64,000 nucleotides of DNA from a gamma proteobacterium HTCC5015 (GTDB lineage Bacteria > Pseudomonadota > Gammaproteobacteria > HTCC5015): contig DS990605.1 of NCBI GenBank assembly GCA_000155715.1, forward strand, positions 1,284-65,283, written 5' to 3'. Positions within the stretch are counted from its first letter, which is position 1. Each line of letters opens with the position of its first letter. Below the pieces are notes generated by a model. It worked only from the letters and a program-made list of their open reading frames with translations, was not told where the DNA came from and did no database searches. A program made the position numbers and the translations under genes. This document shows, piece by piece, positions 54,982 through 63,709 of the stretch.

Positions 54982-56256
54982 ATGCAGAACGAAGACGACT
55001 TAAAAACCCGCGCTCTCAAATATCACGCACTTCCCCGCCCCGGTAAGATTGGCATCGAAGTGACGAAGCCTGCGGCGACGCAGGAAGACTTGACGCTTGC
55101 CTACTCCCCCGGCGTTGCCGCCCCCGTGCGCGCCATCGCCAACGATGAGGAAGAGGCCTACAAGTACACCAACAAAGGCAACTTAGTACTGATCGTTTCC
55201 GACGGTACCGCCGTGTTGGGTCTTGGCAATACCGGCGCTCTCGCCTCTAAACCGGTTATGGAAGGCAAGTCACTGCTGTTTAAAATTTACGCCAATGTCG
55301 ATGTATTCGACATCGAAGTAAAATGTGACGGCCCCGAGGAATTCATCGATACAGTCGTGCGCATTGCACCCGGCTTTGGCGGCATCAACCTTGAAGACAT
55401 CGCCGCACCACACTGCTTTGAAATAGAAGATCGCCTCAATAAAAAGCTCGACATCCCCGTCTTTCACGACGATCAACACGGCACGGCTGTGATTACTGCT
55501 GCGGGCTTAACCAACGCGCTGTTCCTGCAGGACAAAGACATCGCCGATGTCCGCATTGTCTGCACAGGCGCCGGCGCGGCAGGTATCGCCTGCATGAAAT
55601 TGCTGGTGCACTTGGGCGCGAAGAAAGAAAACATCTTTATGATTGACCGCAAGGGCGTCATCACGAAAGATCGCAACGATTTGAACGAGCAAAAGCGCGA
55701 GTTCGCCAATCCCACAACCGACATCCACACACTGGAAGAAGCCATGAATGGCGCCGATGTGTTGGTCGGCGTATCGGGCCCCGGCATTATCAGCCAAGAC
55801 ATGATTCGCTCCATGGCCGAGCGCCCTGTGGTGTTTGCGCTGTCGAATCCCGACCCTGAAATTCACCCCCACGAGGTGAAAGAAGTTCGCGACGACGCCA
55901 TCATGGCCACAGGGCGTTCGGACTACCCCAATCAGGTAAACAATGTACTGGGCTTCCCCTACATTTTCCGCGGCGCACTCGATGTTCAGGCCACCACCAT
56001 CAATCAAGACATGTTGATTGCCGCTGTAGAGGCGTTGCGCGATCTAGCGCGGACCCCCGTTCCCCAGCGCGTGCTGGAATCTTACGGGCTAGAGGATTTG
56101 GAGTTTGGCCCCGAATACATCATTCCCAAACCCAACGATCCCCGCTTGATCGAGACCTTACCGCCCGCCATTTCGCGCGCAGCCATCAAAAGCAAGGTCG
56201 CGCGCGTGATTCCGCCAGGGCTCAAGGCCACCGAAGGCAAGCGCGACAGCGAGTAA
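54982..56256 (+). CDS. Malic enzyme (oxaloacetate-decarboxylating), short form
   Basis: 424 aa. Converts malate to pyruvate and CO2 with NAD(P)+. Active-site motifs: SPGVAAPVRAI, the Lys in ASKPVMEGKSLLFK, FHDDQHGTAV, and the cofactor motif CTGAGAAGIACMKLL. It lacks the C-terminal phosphotransacetylase-like domain of the roughly 760-aa MaeB, so it is the short type. The acidic/neutral residue that decides NAD versus NADP cannot be judged reliably. Confidence 0.92.
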   Translation: MQNEDDLKTRALKYHALPRPGKIGIEVTKPAATQEDLTLAYSPGVAAPVRAIANDEEEAYKYTNKGNLVLIVSDGTAVLGLGNTGALASKPVMEGKSLLFKIYANVDVFDIEVKCDGPEEFIDTVVRIAPGFGGINLEDIAAPHCFEIEDRLNKKLDIPVFHDDQHGTAVITAAGLTNALFLQDKDIADVRIVCTGAGAAGIACMKLLVHLGAKKENIFMIDRKGVITKDRNDLNEQKREFANPTTDIHTLEEAMNGADVLVGVSGPGIISQDMIRSMAERPVVFALSNPDPEIHPHEVKEVRDDAIMATGRSDYPNQVNNVLGFPYIFRGALDVQATTINQDMLIAAVEALRDLARTPVPQRVLESYGLEDLEFGPEYIIPKPNDPRLIETLPPAISRAAIKSKVARVIPPGLKATEGKRDSE

Positions 56257-56263
56257 ACGGGAT

Positions 56264-56289
56264 CGGGGCTCACAGGAGCCCCGCTTTAT
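56264..56289 (+). terminator. Terminator of malic enzyme gene, overlapping next gene's ribosome site
   Basis: CGGGGCTC and GAGCCCCG pair perfectly (loop ACAG) at 56264-56283, followed by CTTTATT. It ends right before the ATG at 56291, and the only GGAG sequence suited to that ATG lies in the right arm of the hairpin. Confidence 0.7.
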
Positions 56290-56290
56290 T

Positions 56291-57439
56291 ATGCCCCGCG
56301 CCCACCTCGTCGATTCCAGCATCTATGTCTTTCGCAGCTGGCATGTCATGCCCGACACGCTGACCGACGCCGAGGGACACCCCGCCAACGCCGTCTACGG
56401 CTTTGCCGACTTTGTCCTACAACTCCTCCACAGCGAGCAACCCAGCCACATCGGCTTTGCCTTTGACCTCTGCCACGCGGGCAACTGGCGCCGAGAAATC
56501 GACGCCCAATACAAAGCCAACCGCCCGCCGCCCCCTGCAGAACTCAAACGCCAGTTTGCCCATTGCCGCGAACTGCTGCAGGCATCGGGGCTCGCCTGCT
56601 TTGGCAGCGACCGCTTTGAAGCCGACGACATCATCGGCACCTTCAGCCGCAGCCTACGCGAACAGGGCTTTGTCTCGACAATCATTACGGGCGATAAGGA
56701 TCTCACGCAACTGATTGGCGAAGGCGACGAGTGGTGGGAGGTGGCCCGCAACAAACGGCTCGACTACCGCGGTATTCACAAGCAATGGGGCATCTACCCC
56801 GAACAGGTCGCCGACCTCTTGGCGCTCGTTGGCGACAAGAGCGACAACATCGCCGGCGTGCCCGGTGTCGGGGTGAAAACGGCGGCCAATCTGCTGAAAA
56901 AATTCGGTGATATCGACGGCGTACTAAACAACATCGACGCCATCGGCGAGATGAAATTCCGCAGCGCCAAACGCATCGAGAACCTCGTGCGCATGCATCA
57001 AGACACAATCCGTCTCGCCAAACTACTCACCGTTATCCCCGACGACCCCACAATCAACACACACGCCAGCGCCCTCGTCCCCTGTCAGTGGGACGAAAGC
57101 CACCTAGGGGATCTCTTTCAGCGCCTCGACTTCAGCCCCCCGCGACAAAAACGCTGGCTCAACGCGCTCAACTCAACCCTCGCCACCTACTGTAGGAGGC
57201 GCCTTTATGCCCGCAGGTGCTCGGGCCGTGCACCCAAAGGCATAAAGGCGCCCCTCCCACAGAGCAGTTGTCGATGTGTGATCTGTTGTAGGAGGCCCGC
57301 CTTCGGGCCGACAGTGCACCGTCACTGCAATAACGCAGCTTTACTAACCTCGTCTAATCTAAAAAACTCTTCATTGCGAGCTGTAGGCGAAGTAATCTGC
57401 CCATCGCAGCACACCCACAGATTGCCCTCCTCGCAATGA
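56291..57439 (+). CDS. 5'-3' exonuclease (Xni/Pol I N-terminal type) with repeat-encoded tail
   Basis: 382 aa. Residues 1-300 form a PIN/FEN domain with HLVDSSIYVFRSWH, FEADDIIGTFS, ITGDKDLTQLI metal-binding motifs and the helix-hairpin-helix GVPGVGVKTAANLLKKFG. Residues 301-382 are unlike the family and come entirely from a family-B dispersed repeat that begins at codon 301, giving CRRRLYARRCSGRAPKGIKA and so on, rich in Arg and Cys. The natural protein is about 300 aa, so the original stop was probably lost on repeat insertion. The tail is likely neutral or disordered. Confidence 0.83.
   Translation: MPRAHLVDSSIYVFRSWHVMPDTLTDAEGHPANAVYGFADFVLQLLHSEQPSHIGFAFDLCHAGNWRREIDAQYKANRPPPPAELKRQFAHCRELLQASGLACFGSDRFEADDIIGTFSRSLREQGFVSTIITGDKDLTQLIGEGDEWWEVARNKRLDYRGIHKQWGIYPEQVADLLALVGDKSDNIAGVPGVGVKTAANLLKKFGDIDGVLNNIDAIGEMKFRSAKRIENLVRMHQDTIRLAKLLTVIPDDPTINTHASALVPCQWDESHLGDLFQRLDFSPPRQKRWLNALNSTLATYCRRRLYARRCSGRAPKGIKAPLPQSSCRCVICCRRPAFGPTVHRHCNNAALLTSSNLKNSSLRAVGEVICPSQHTHRLPSSQ
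57191..57261. repeat. Family-B repeats in palindromic arrangement
   Basis: A family-B unit at 57191-57229 (TAGGAGGCGCCTTTATGCCC...) faces an inverted partial copy at 57231-57261 (CACCCAAAGGCATAAAGGCG), so the pair can fold into a long hairpin inside the exonuclease reading frame. Confidence 0.8.
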
Positions 57440-57472
57440 CGGGTTTTAGCCTTGCCTACGTTTAAAAAACGG

Positions 57473-57550
57473 GTCATTCCCGCGCAGGCGGGAATCCAGC
57501 GTCTTTGAATGAGTGGGAACCACTGGGCTCCCGCCTGCGCGGGAGCGACG
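57473..57550. repeat. Family-A repeat unit
   Basis: Left arm ATTCCCGCGCAGGCGGGAAT, a spacer of about 38 bases containing CCAGCGTCTTT and CCACTGGG, then right arm CTCCCGCCTGCGCGGGAG. Each arm is itself a palindrome and the two are complementary to each other. Confidence 0.85.
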
Positions 57551-57667
57551 GTGGTTGTGGGAGCGACATGGTGACCAAAGCCCCCCCTATTAGAGGGATG
57601 CACCACGGGCCTTGCTCCGCTATAGTCGGGGCATGGCTTTCTGCAGCAAGACTAAAAGGATTTCACT

Positions 57668-58429
57668 ATGCAACGATGTATCAACGCGCTTGTCGCCTCC
57701 GTATTGTTAGCGCTCGCTTTCAGTAGCGCCGCTTGGAGTGACACCGTTGTACGCGTGGGCCTCGAACCCTTTCCTCCGCTCATCAACTCCGATGGCACGG
57801 GTTACACCATCGATTTACTAAAAAGCCTAGAAAAGCATTCAAATCTGCAATTTCAAGTTAATATCATGAGCTACCAACGCTCTAAGATTGAACTGAAGAA
57901 AGGCAATATCGACTTAATTGGCCACACCCCCAAGGGCCTCGAGAGCGCGGCATTTTATCAATATGCGCAGGAACTGAACCTCAAAATTCCCACTCGGCTC
58001 GATCTATTCGCCCTCGACCCCCGCTTTTTAAAGCCCGACCACCTCGAGCAAAACCGCTTGGGTACACCTCCAGGCAACGCGGCCTTCATGGCCGATTTAG
58101 CGCAAATCCCCTTCGATCGCTTTACTGAGAGCCCACTGGCCGGCTTAGTGGAAATGCTGACACTAAAGCGCATCGACGCCATATTATTTGAGCGTGGTTC
58201 CGTGCTAAGTACCCTTGCCCAACAGTCGGAACACCCCACGGTGCACTACAAAACCCTCAAGACCAATATTTTTGCCGGCCTAGCAGTCGGTCGATCCCCC
58301 CGCGCAGACCGACTCGCTCAAACCCTCAATCACACCCTCGAAGGCATGGACTATCTCGCTATCTACACACCCTATCTCAAGCACTATGTGAACGTCGCCG
58401 CCGAAGGGCACACCCCCGCCACCCCCTGA
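57668..58429 (+). CDS. Periplasmic solute-binding protein of the SBP_bac_3 type
   Basis: 253 aa. Signal peptide ends near residue 24 (AWS|DT). The fold matches extracellular solute-binding family 3 (VRVGLEPFPPLINSDGTGYTIDLLKSLEK, then ELKKGNIDLIGHTP). Unlike transporter-associated members, no ABC permease or ATPase genes are adjacent, which is typical of orphan family-3 proteins in marine gammaproteobacteria. Ligand unknown. Confidence 0.82.
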   Translation: MQRCINALVASVLLALAFSSAAWSDTVVRVGLEPFPPLINSDGTGYTIDLLKSLEKHSNLQFQVNIMSYQRSKIELKKGNIDLIGHTPKGLESAAFYQYAQELNLKIPTRLDLFALDPRFLKPDHLEQNRLGTPPGNAAFMADLAQIPFDRFTESPLAGLVEMLTLKRIDAILFERGSVLSTLAQQSEHPTVHYKTLKTNIFAGLAVGRSPRADRLAQTLNHTLEGMDYLAIYTPYLKHYVNVAAEGHTPATP

Positions 58430-58502
58430 CACAAGGGGCGCATTTGCCAGTCGTGACAATCGTTGTCAGACTGAGGCATCACTCTACAACTTTAAATCCG
58501 CT

Positions 58503-59924
58503 ATGATCGCTACCAGCTTTATTGCCTTTCTCAGTCTGTTTCTTCTCATCGGTATCAGCTCCGCTTTTGTCGCCAAAAAAACCGCTCACGACTACTTGAT
58601 TGCCAACCAATCCGTTCCGCCTTGGTTGGTAGGGCTGTCCGCCGTGGCAACCAACAACAGCGGCTACATGTTCATTGGCATGATTGGTGTCACCTACAGC
58701 ACGGGCCTGTCCTCGCTGTGGATTATGATCGGCTGGATCATCGGCGATTTAACCGCCTCGCTGCTCTCGGTCACTCGCATCCGCCAAGCCAGTGAACGCA
58801 AAAACATCAACTCTTTCGGCGGCCTCATTGCCCACTGGCACGGCCAAGACCATCGCCAACTGCGCCGTTTAGTGGGTTTTTTCACCGTGTTTTTCCTCAC
58901 CGTCTACGCCGCCGCCCAACTGAAAGCGGGCAGCAAAGCCACCTCTGTTCTACTCGACTGGCAACCCGAAACCGGCATTATCGCCGGCGCTGCCATTGTG
59001 CTCGTCTACAGCCTGAGCGGTGGCTTACGCGCTTCCATATGGACCGACGCCGCACAATCTATGGTGATGATGGTTGGCATGCTGGCGTTGATGGGCGTAG
59101 GTATACATATCAACGGCGGCCTCTCCTCTAGCCTCGATCAGCTTCACGCCGTGTCTGACGACTACATGAACTTGATGGGCGACATGGGCGCTTTCGAAGG
59201 ACTTCTGTTCATTATTGGTTGGTTTTTTGGCGGCACCGCTGTGATTGGCCAGCCCCACGTCATTATTCGCTTTATGTCCATTAGCTCGACAGAGCAAGTC
59301 AAAAATATGCGGGTTTACTACTATCTGTGGTTTACTTTTTTCTATGCCGCCACGGTGATGGTGGGCTTGCTGTGTCGCCTCATATTCCCCGAGGCGGGCA
59401 GTTTTGACCCCGAGCTAGCGCTACCCAAAATGGCACAGTCACTGCTACCCGATGTGTTTGTCGGCTTAGTACTCGCCGCCCTGTTCGCGGCAACGCTATC
59501 CACCGCCGACTCTCTGATTCTTTCGTGCTCAGCCGCCGCCACGCGCGACTTTTTCAGCGGCAAAGGGCAATCGCTTATCGCAGCTAAAATATCGACTTTC
59601 AGCGTGCTCAGCGTGGCCGTGTGGATCGCCCTAAGCAACAACCAAACGGTGTTCAACTTAGTTCTTGATGCCTGGGGCTTGCTGGCCTCTGCCTTCGTGC
59701 CACTCATCCTCAACTACTGCTTTGGCCGCCGACTGCCCGAGTACGCGGCTATGGCCACCGTCATCATAGGCGTTGTGGTATTTGTCACTTGGAACAAAGC
59801 AGGACTCGGCGGCCTCGTCTACTCCGTCGCCCCCGGCACGGTGGCAGGCCTCATCACTTTTGCCGTACTGCATCGGCTGTGGGGCGACAACGAGGGCGAA
59901 GTCCACGGCCACGAGCCCAACTAA
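58503..59924 (+). CDS. Sodium/solute symporter (SSS family, PutP-like)
   Basis: 473 aa with about 13 membrane helices. Family features: PPWLVGLSAVATNNSGYMFIG in helix 1-2, YSLSGGLRASIWTDAAQSMVMM, GWFFGGTAVIGQPHVIIRFMS and the sodium-site AATLSTADSLILSCSAAATRDF. Proline is the nearest well-known substrate type, but other amino or organic acids are possible. 73 bases after the solute-binding gene. Confidence 0.88.
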   Translation: MIATSFIAFLSLFLLIGISSAFVAKKTAHDYLIANQSVPPWLVGLSAVATNNSGYMFIGMIGVTYSTGLSSLWIMIGWIIGDLTASLLSVTRIRQASERKNINSFGGLIAHWHGQDHRQLRRLVGFFTVFFLTVYAAAQLKAGSKATSVLLDWQPETGIIAGAAIVLVYSLSGGLRASIWTDAAQSMVMMVGMLALMGVGIHINGGLSSSLDQLHAVSDDYMNLMGDMGAFEGLLFIIGWFFGGTAVIGQPHVIIRFMSISSTEQVKNMRVYYYLWFTFFYAATVMVGLLCRLIFPEAGSFDPELALPKMAQSLLPDVFVGLVLAALFAATLSTADSLILSCSAAATRDFFSGKGQSLIAAKISTFSVLSVAVWIALSNNQTVFNLVLDAWGLLASAFVPLILNYCFGRRLPEYAAMATVIIGVVVFVTWNKAGLGGLVYSVAPGTVAGLITFAVLHRLWGDNEGEVHGHEPN

Positions 59925-60571
59925 TCGAAACACTGCTCCGTCGGCCCGAGGGCGGGCCTCCCACAATGACTATTGCCTACTTGGGAGGCGCCTTTATGCC
60001 CTTGGGTGCTCGGGCCGAGCCCCCATAGCCGCCCCCCCGTCATCCCTTCAAACTCTAAATCTTCGAAAGATTCGTCATTCCTCTACTCTCTGAAAAAATC
60101 GTCATTCCCGCGCAGGCGGGAATCCAGCGCCTTTGAGTGCGAGGGATAGTAAAGCCTCTGGGCTCCCGCCTGCGCGGGAGCGACGAAGCTTGTAAGGAGG
60201 CCTGCCATCACTCCCGAACCCTACACCGTTATTACTCCCCTACCGTCATTCCAAACTTGATTTGGAATTTCCTTAACCATTACCCGTCATTCCAGACTTG
60301 ATCTGGAATCCCCCGAAACAGAGCCTTGATAGAGAGATCCTGAAGCTTCCGCTCCTGCTCACGCCCCTTATCGACATCCCTGTAGGCAAATCAAGTTCAG
60401 GATGACGGCGGTGGGTTAGGTGTAACCCACCAATGCCTGTGGGAGGCGCCTTTATGCCCTTGGGTGCTCGGGCCGACAATACGTCGTGACTACAAACTCA
60501 GCGTCGCAATCTGCTCATCGAATACGCCAACAAATTGCCACGTCGGCTGACGCCGCCTCACAATGACGGTA
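59925..60571. repeat. Repeat-rich gap with families A, B and C
   Basis: No gene in about 650 bases. Contains a family-B unit at 59981-60017, a family-A unit at 60101-60185, two family-C motifs at about 60243-60312 (CGTCATTCCAAACTTGATTT and CGTCATTCCAGACTTGATCT), a GGTGGGTTA/TAACCCACC hairpin at about 60409-60432 and another family-B unit at 60438-60477. Confidence 0.8.
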
Positions 60572-61054
60572 TCAATCCGCAGCGACCACTGCATTGCCAT
60601 AAGCCGTTTTAAAGGACTCTGGCAGACGACGCAGCCGCCCCGAGCTTAAATCGACACAAACAAACCGTGTATTCGCGCGCAGAACAACGGCGCCATCCGC
60701 TGGCCGAATGACTTGATAGTGGCGCACCAAGCCAATGCGGTTGCAACTAGCAATCCAAGTACCGATGTAAAGCTGTTCACCCGCAAAGGTCGCGGCGAGA
60801 TAATCCAGCTCTGTATGCACCGCCGCCATTCCGTGCCCTACCTCCCGATACTCCGCAATACCCAGCCCTAGGTGCTCCGAGTGTCGCCAGGCCATCACCT
60901 CGCACCACTTTAAATACTCGCAATTGTTGGTATGACCCATCACATCGATATGCTGATTATCGACTTCAAGTTGGTAAACGAAGGCATCCTGACAGTCCCA
61001 CGGCAGTGACTGCACCGCTTTATCACTCGAACTCACCGCGTATAAATCTGACAT
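60572..61054 (-). CDS. 4HBT/YbgC-like acyl-CoA thioesterase
   Basis: 160 aa hotdog-fold protein. Active-site motif VDNQHIDVMGHTNNCEYLKW has the Asp and His of 4HBT thioesterases. Two Cys in WIASCNRIGL and FVCVDLSSG are not catalytic. No tol-pal genes are nearby, so it is not the classical ybgC locus. Acyl substrate unknown. Flanked by repeats on both sides. Confidence 0.85.
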   Translation of the reverse strand: MSDLYAVSSSDKAVQSLPWDCQDAFVYQLEVDNQHIDVMGHTNNCEYLKWCEVMAWRHSEHLGLGIAEYREVGHGMAAVHTELDYLAATFAGEQLYIGTWIASCNRIGLVRHYQVIRPADGAVVLRANTRFVCVDLSSGRLRRLPESFKTAYGNAVVAAD

Positions 61055-61397
61055 GGCTTACCACACTACCCACCCCAAAGAGACACAGTATAAACACACG
61101 AGAAAACACTCGTCAGCACGCCTCTATCATTGATTCACTGTGGGAGGCGCCTTTATGCCCTTGGGTGCTCGGGCCGACGAACGCAGTGCCACAATCTGCC
61201 CATCGAATACACCAACAGATTGCCGCGTCGGCTGCACCTCCTCGCAATGACTGCCATTCCTCCAAACCCCAAATCTCCGAAATACCCACCATTCGCCGAG
61301 ATATTTGTCATTCCCACACAGGCGGGAATCCAGTGTCTTTAAGTGAGTAGAGCAGTCTGCCAAGGCCGCCCTCTCAAAAAACTGCTAGGATTAGCCC
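61055..61397. repeat. Gap with family-B and truncated family-A repeats
   Basis: A family-B unit at 61140-61179 and a shortened family-A unit at 61307-61349 whose left arm is decayed (TTCCCACACAGGCGGGAAT). No gene or promoter is recognised in the 343 bases. Confidence 0.75.
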
Positions 61398-62420
61398 ATG
61401 CGAAAACTAATACAAAATGGCCGTCCGCAATACGGCGTCGTTGATGCGCCGTGGCAACTTATCAACCACCAAGATTTTGATTATCGAAGCCCAATGGGCA
61501 AGCCGATTAGCGGCCTTAAGAAGCGCTTGGCGTACAATCACTTTCAGTATTTTGGGGTCTTGTCCGACGACCTTTTGTTTGGCTGCGCCATGGTCAAAAT
61601 GCGTTTGGGCTTTATTTATTTTTGTTACACCTATCACACGCAGACAAAAGCGTTGAATGAGTGGCACTTCAAAGATATTGGTGGCTTTTTTTCCAGTGTC
61701 AGCGACAGCCCCACAACGGGCAAGAGCACTTTCAAGCGCGGCCACACATTGATTGAATTTGAAAATAACGAGGCGCAACAGGCGCGTCGCTTGCGCGTAC
61801 ATATCCCAGAGTCTCACCGCATGGGTGGTTTAGATATCGATGTATCGTTCCAGGAAAAGGACGTTGATCCGATGTGTTTGACCACGCAAACGGGCACAAA
61901 CGGCTGGGTTTACGCGCAAAAGTTTGCGGGTATTCCCTGCTTTGGCACAGTGGTCGATGCCTCAGGGGCTTTCGATATGGGGCAGCTGAACGCCTACGCC
62001 CATCACGATTGGTCGGGCGGTTTTATGCGCAGGGAGACCTTCTGGAACTGGGCCTGCACCAGCGGTCAGGTCAGGGATGCCCGCGGGCACACCGTAGACG
62101 TTGGACTGAACTTGTCCTGTGGGGTGAATGAAACGGGCTTTACCGAAAATTGCTTTTGGCTTGATGGAAAGCTAATTAAAGTTGATTCTATTCGCTTCGA
62201 TTACGATCGAGACGATGAAAACAGCCTGTGGCGCATTGCTAGTTACGATGGACAAATTGATCTCGTGTTCACGCCTCACGGCTTACATCGAGAAAAGCAA
62301 AACTACCTACTGGTTGCCAGTAATTTCAAGCAGTTCTTTGGCCTTTTTCAGGGACGTATCGGCGATCTCCAGATCGATGCCTTGTGGGGCTTTGTGGAAG
62401 ATCAGTACTCCAAGTGGTGA
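61398..62420 (+). CDS. DUF2804 family protein
   Basis: 340 aa. Matches the DUF2804 family across its length (GKPISGLKKRLAYNHFQYFG, HDWSGGFMRRETFWNWAC, GVNETGFTENCFWLDG). No signal peptide or membrane segment. Function unknown; the beta-rich, Trp/Tyr-rich pattern recalls the lipocalin/hydroxyneurosporene-synthase-like fold. Stand-alone between repeats. Confidence 0.8.
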   Translation: MRKLIQNGRPQYGVVDAPWQLINHQDFDYRSPMGKPISGLKKRLAYNHFQYFGVLSDDLLFGCAMVKMRLGFIYFCYTYHTQTKALNEWHFKDIGGFFSSVSDSPTTGKSTFKRGHTLIEFENNEAQQARRLRVHIPESHRMGGLDIDVSFQEKDVDPMCLTTQTGTNGWVYAQKFAGIPCFGTVVDASGAFDMGQLNAYAHHDWSGGFMRRETFWNWACTSGQVRDARGHTVDVGLNLSCGVNETGFTENCFWLDGKLIKVDSIRFDYDRDDENSLWRIASYDGQIDLVFTPHGLHREKQNYLLVASNFKQFFGLFQGRIGDLQIDALWGFVEDQYSKW

Positions 62421-62495
62421 TGGCAGCGCTGGTGGAACTCCTTTTGGGTCATTGACGACGCGCTGTCGACCCGGGCGGGTCTTCTACACCCCCAC

Positions 62496-62580
62496 CGTCG
62501 CTCCCGCGCAGGCGGGAGCCCAGTGGTTTTACTGCCCCATTCGCTCAAAGACGCTAGATTCCCGCCTGCGCGGGAACGAC
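62496..62580. repeat. Family-A repeat unit in inverted orientation
   Basis: Same unit as at 35067, 57473 and 60101 but reversed: CTCCCGCGCAGGCGGGAG first, ATTCCCGCCTGCGCGGGAA last, with TGGTTTTACT and AAAGACGCTAG in the spacer. It fills most of the gap between DUF2804 and the desaturase. Confidence 0.85.
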
Positions 62581-62650
62581 GAACTTTTTTGCGTCTCTTC
62601 GCCATGACAATCTTTCAACTTCGCCGACAGGGTTGTTGAGTTTGATGGAG

Positions 62651-63709
62651 TTAAGCCGCTTTCTTATGTAAATCGTGTACATTCACGCGCCGCTCTGGCT
62701 TGAGCGGGTCGACCAGTGTCTCCGCGTCGCTGTACACGCGTGGCGTGGTATAGAGCATTTTCAGGGCTTTAAAGTGGGTGGGGCAGACGTAGCGCTGGGG
62801 CATTTCACGCTCGAGCCAAGCGCGTACTTTGGGTGCTTGATCAGACCCCATTTTGGGGAACATGTGGTGCTCGACATGGTGACTGAAGTGAAAGTGCAGT
62901 GGATCCAGCCAGCGCCAAGTACGCACGCTCATGGAATTGTCCACAGGGTGATTGTTGTCCATTTGTGGGCGCAACATGTGGTTAGTCAGGATATAGCTTT
63001 GACCAATGATATTGAGCATAGCCAGCGGGATGACCACGGTAAAAATCAGCAATGGCCCCGATGCAATGGCAAGGGCAACCCAAGCTGCAGCGCAGTAGAG
63101 TGACTGGCGAATGGCCTTGTTGCGGTCCAGCTCGCCAAACTCTTTGCGGCGCCGCGTTTGCATCCACAGCACGAGCTGGGCGTGGAAAACGAAAGAGTAG
63201 GTGAGAAACAAATAGCTGTACCACTTGCCCGAACCCGGTGCGGGTTTGGTGAAGTTGGCCATTTTGGGGTACTTCTCATAGCGGGCCATGGTGCCAAAAG
63301 AATCTGGATCTTTATCGTGCAGATTGGTGTTGGCGTGGTGGGCAATATTGTGCCAGCGACGCCAGAACTCGGGGGGCACTAGAGCGGGGCCAAAGCCCAG
63401 CCAGCCGAGAAAGTTTTGCATTTTGCGATTCAAGCCCAGTGCGCCGTGTAGCACTTCGTGAGCCAGCAGTGCTTGGCAGGCGACGGTGTGGCCCACGAGG
63501 AGAGACACCAATAGGTTAGCCCACCAAGGCATGCCGAGGGTGAGTATGGCCGCGATGCCGCCGACGATGATGGCCGTCATGGGGATAAACCAAAGGGCGC
63601 GCAAAGGGCGTTCGCGGAAGGCGTCTTTGCCGAGGTCGCGCTTGACAGCGTTGCGGATTTCTCGGGCGTCGTCAGCGCCGAATGTGCGGCTGTAGTTAGG
63701 TTCTGTCAT
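62651..63709 (-). CDS. Membrane fatty acid desaturase
   Basis: 352 aa with four or more helices. The three His boxes are present: HEVLHG, HNIAHH (in RRWHNIAHHANTN) and HHVEHH (in FHFSHHVEHHMFPKM), which bind the di-iron centre. Acts at the cytoplasmic membrane on acyl lipids; the regiochemistry cannot be told. Longer, cytosolic-facing hydrophilic loops at 130-165. Last complete gene of the window. Confidence 0.9.
   Translation of the reverse strand: MTEPNYSRTFGADDAREIRNAVKRDLGKDAFRERPLRALWFIPMTAIIVGGIAAILTLGMPWWANLLVSLLVGHTVACQALLAHEVLHGALGLNRKMQNFLGWLGFGPALVPPEFWRRWHNIAHHANTNLHDKDPDSFGTMARYEKYPKMANFTKPAPGSGKWYSYLFLTYSFVFHAQLVLWMQTRRRKEFGELDRNKAIRQSLYCAAAWVALAIASGPLLIFTVVIPLAMLNIIGQSYILTNHMLRPQMDNNHPVDNSMSVRTWRWLDPLHFHFSHHVEHHMFPKMGSDQAPKVRAWLEREMPQRYVCPTHFKALKMLYTTPRVYSDAETLVDPLKPERRVNVHDLHKKAA

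Noticed and set aside
57191-62580. Possible CRISPR array or integron in the repeat-rich gaps
   Set aside because: Repeats are dispersed palindromes between ordinary genes, in both orientations, with no spacers, integrase or cas genes.
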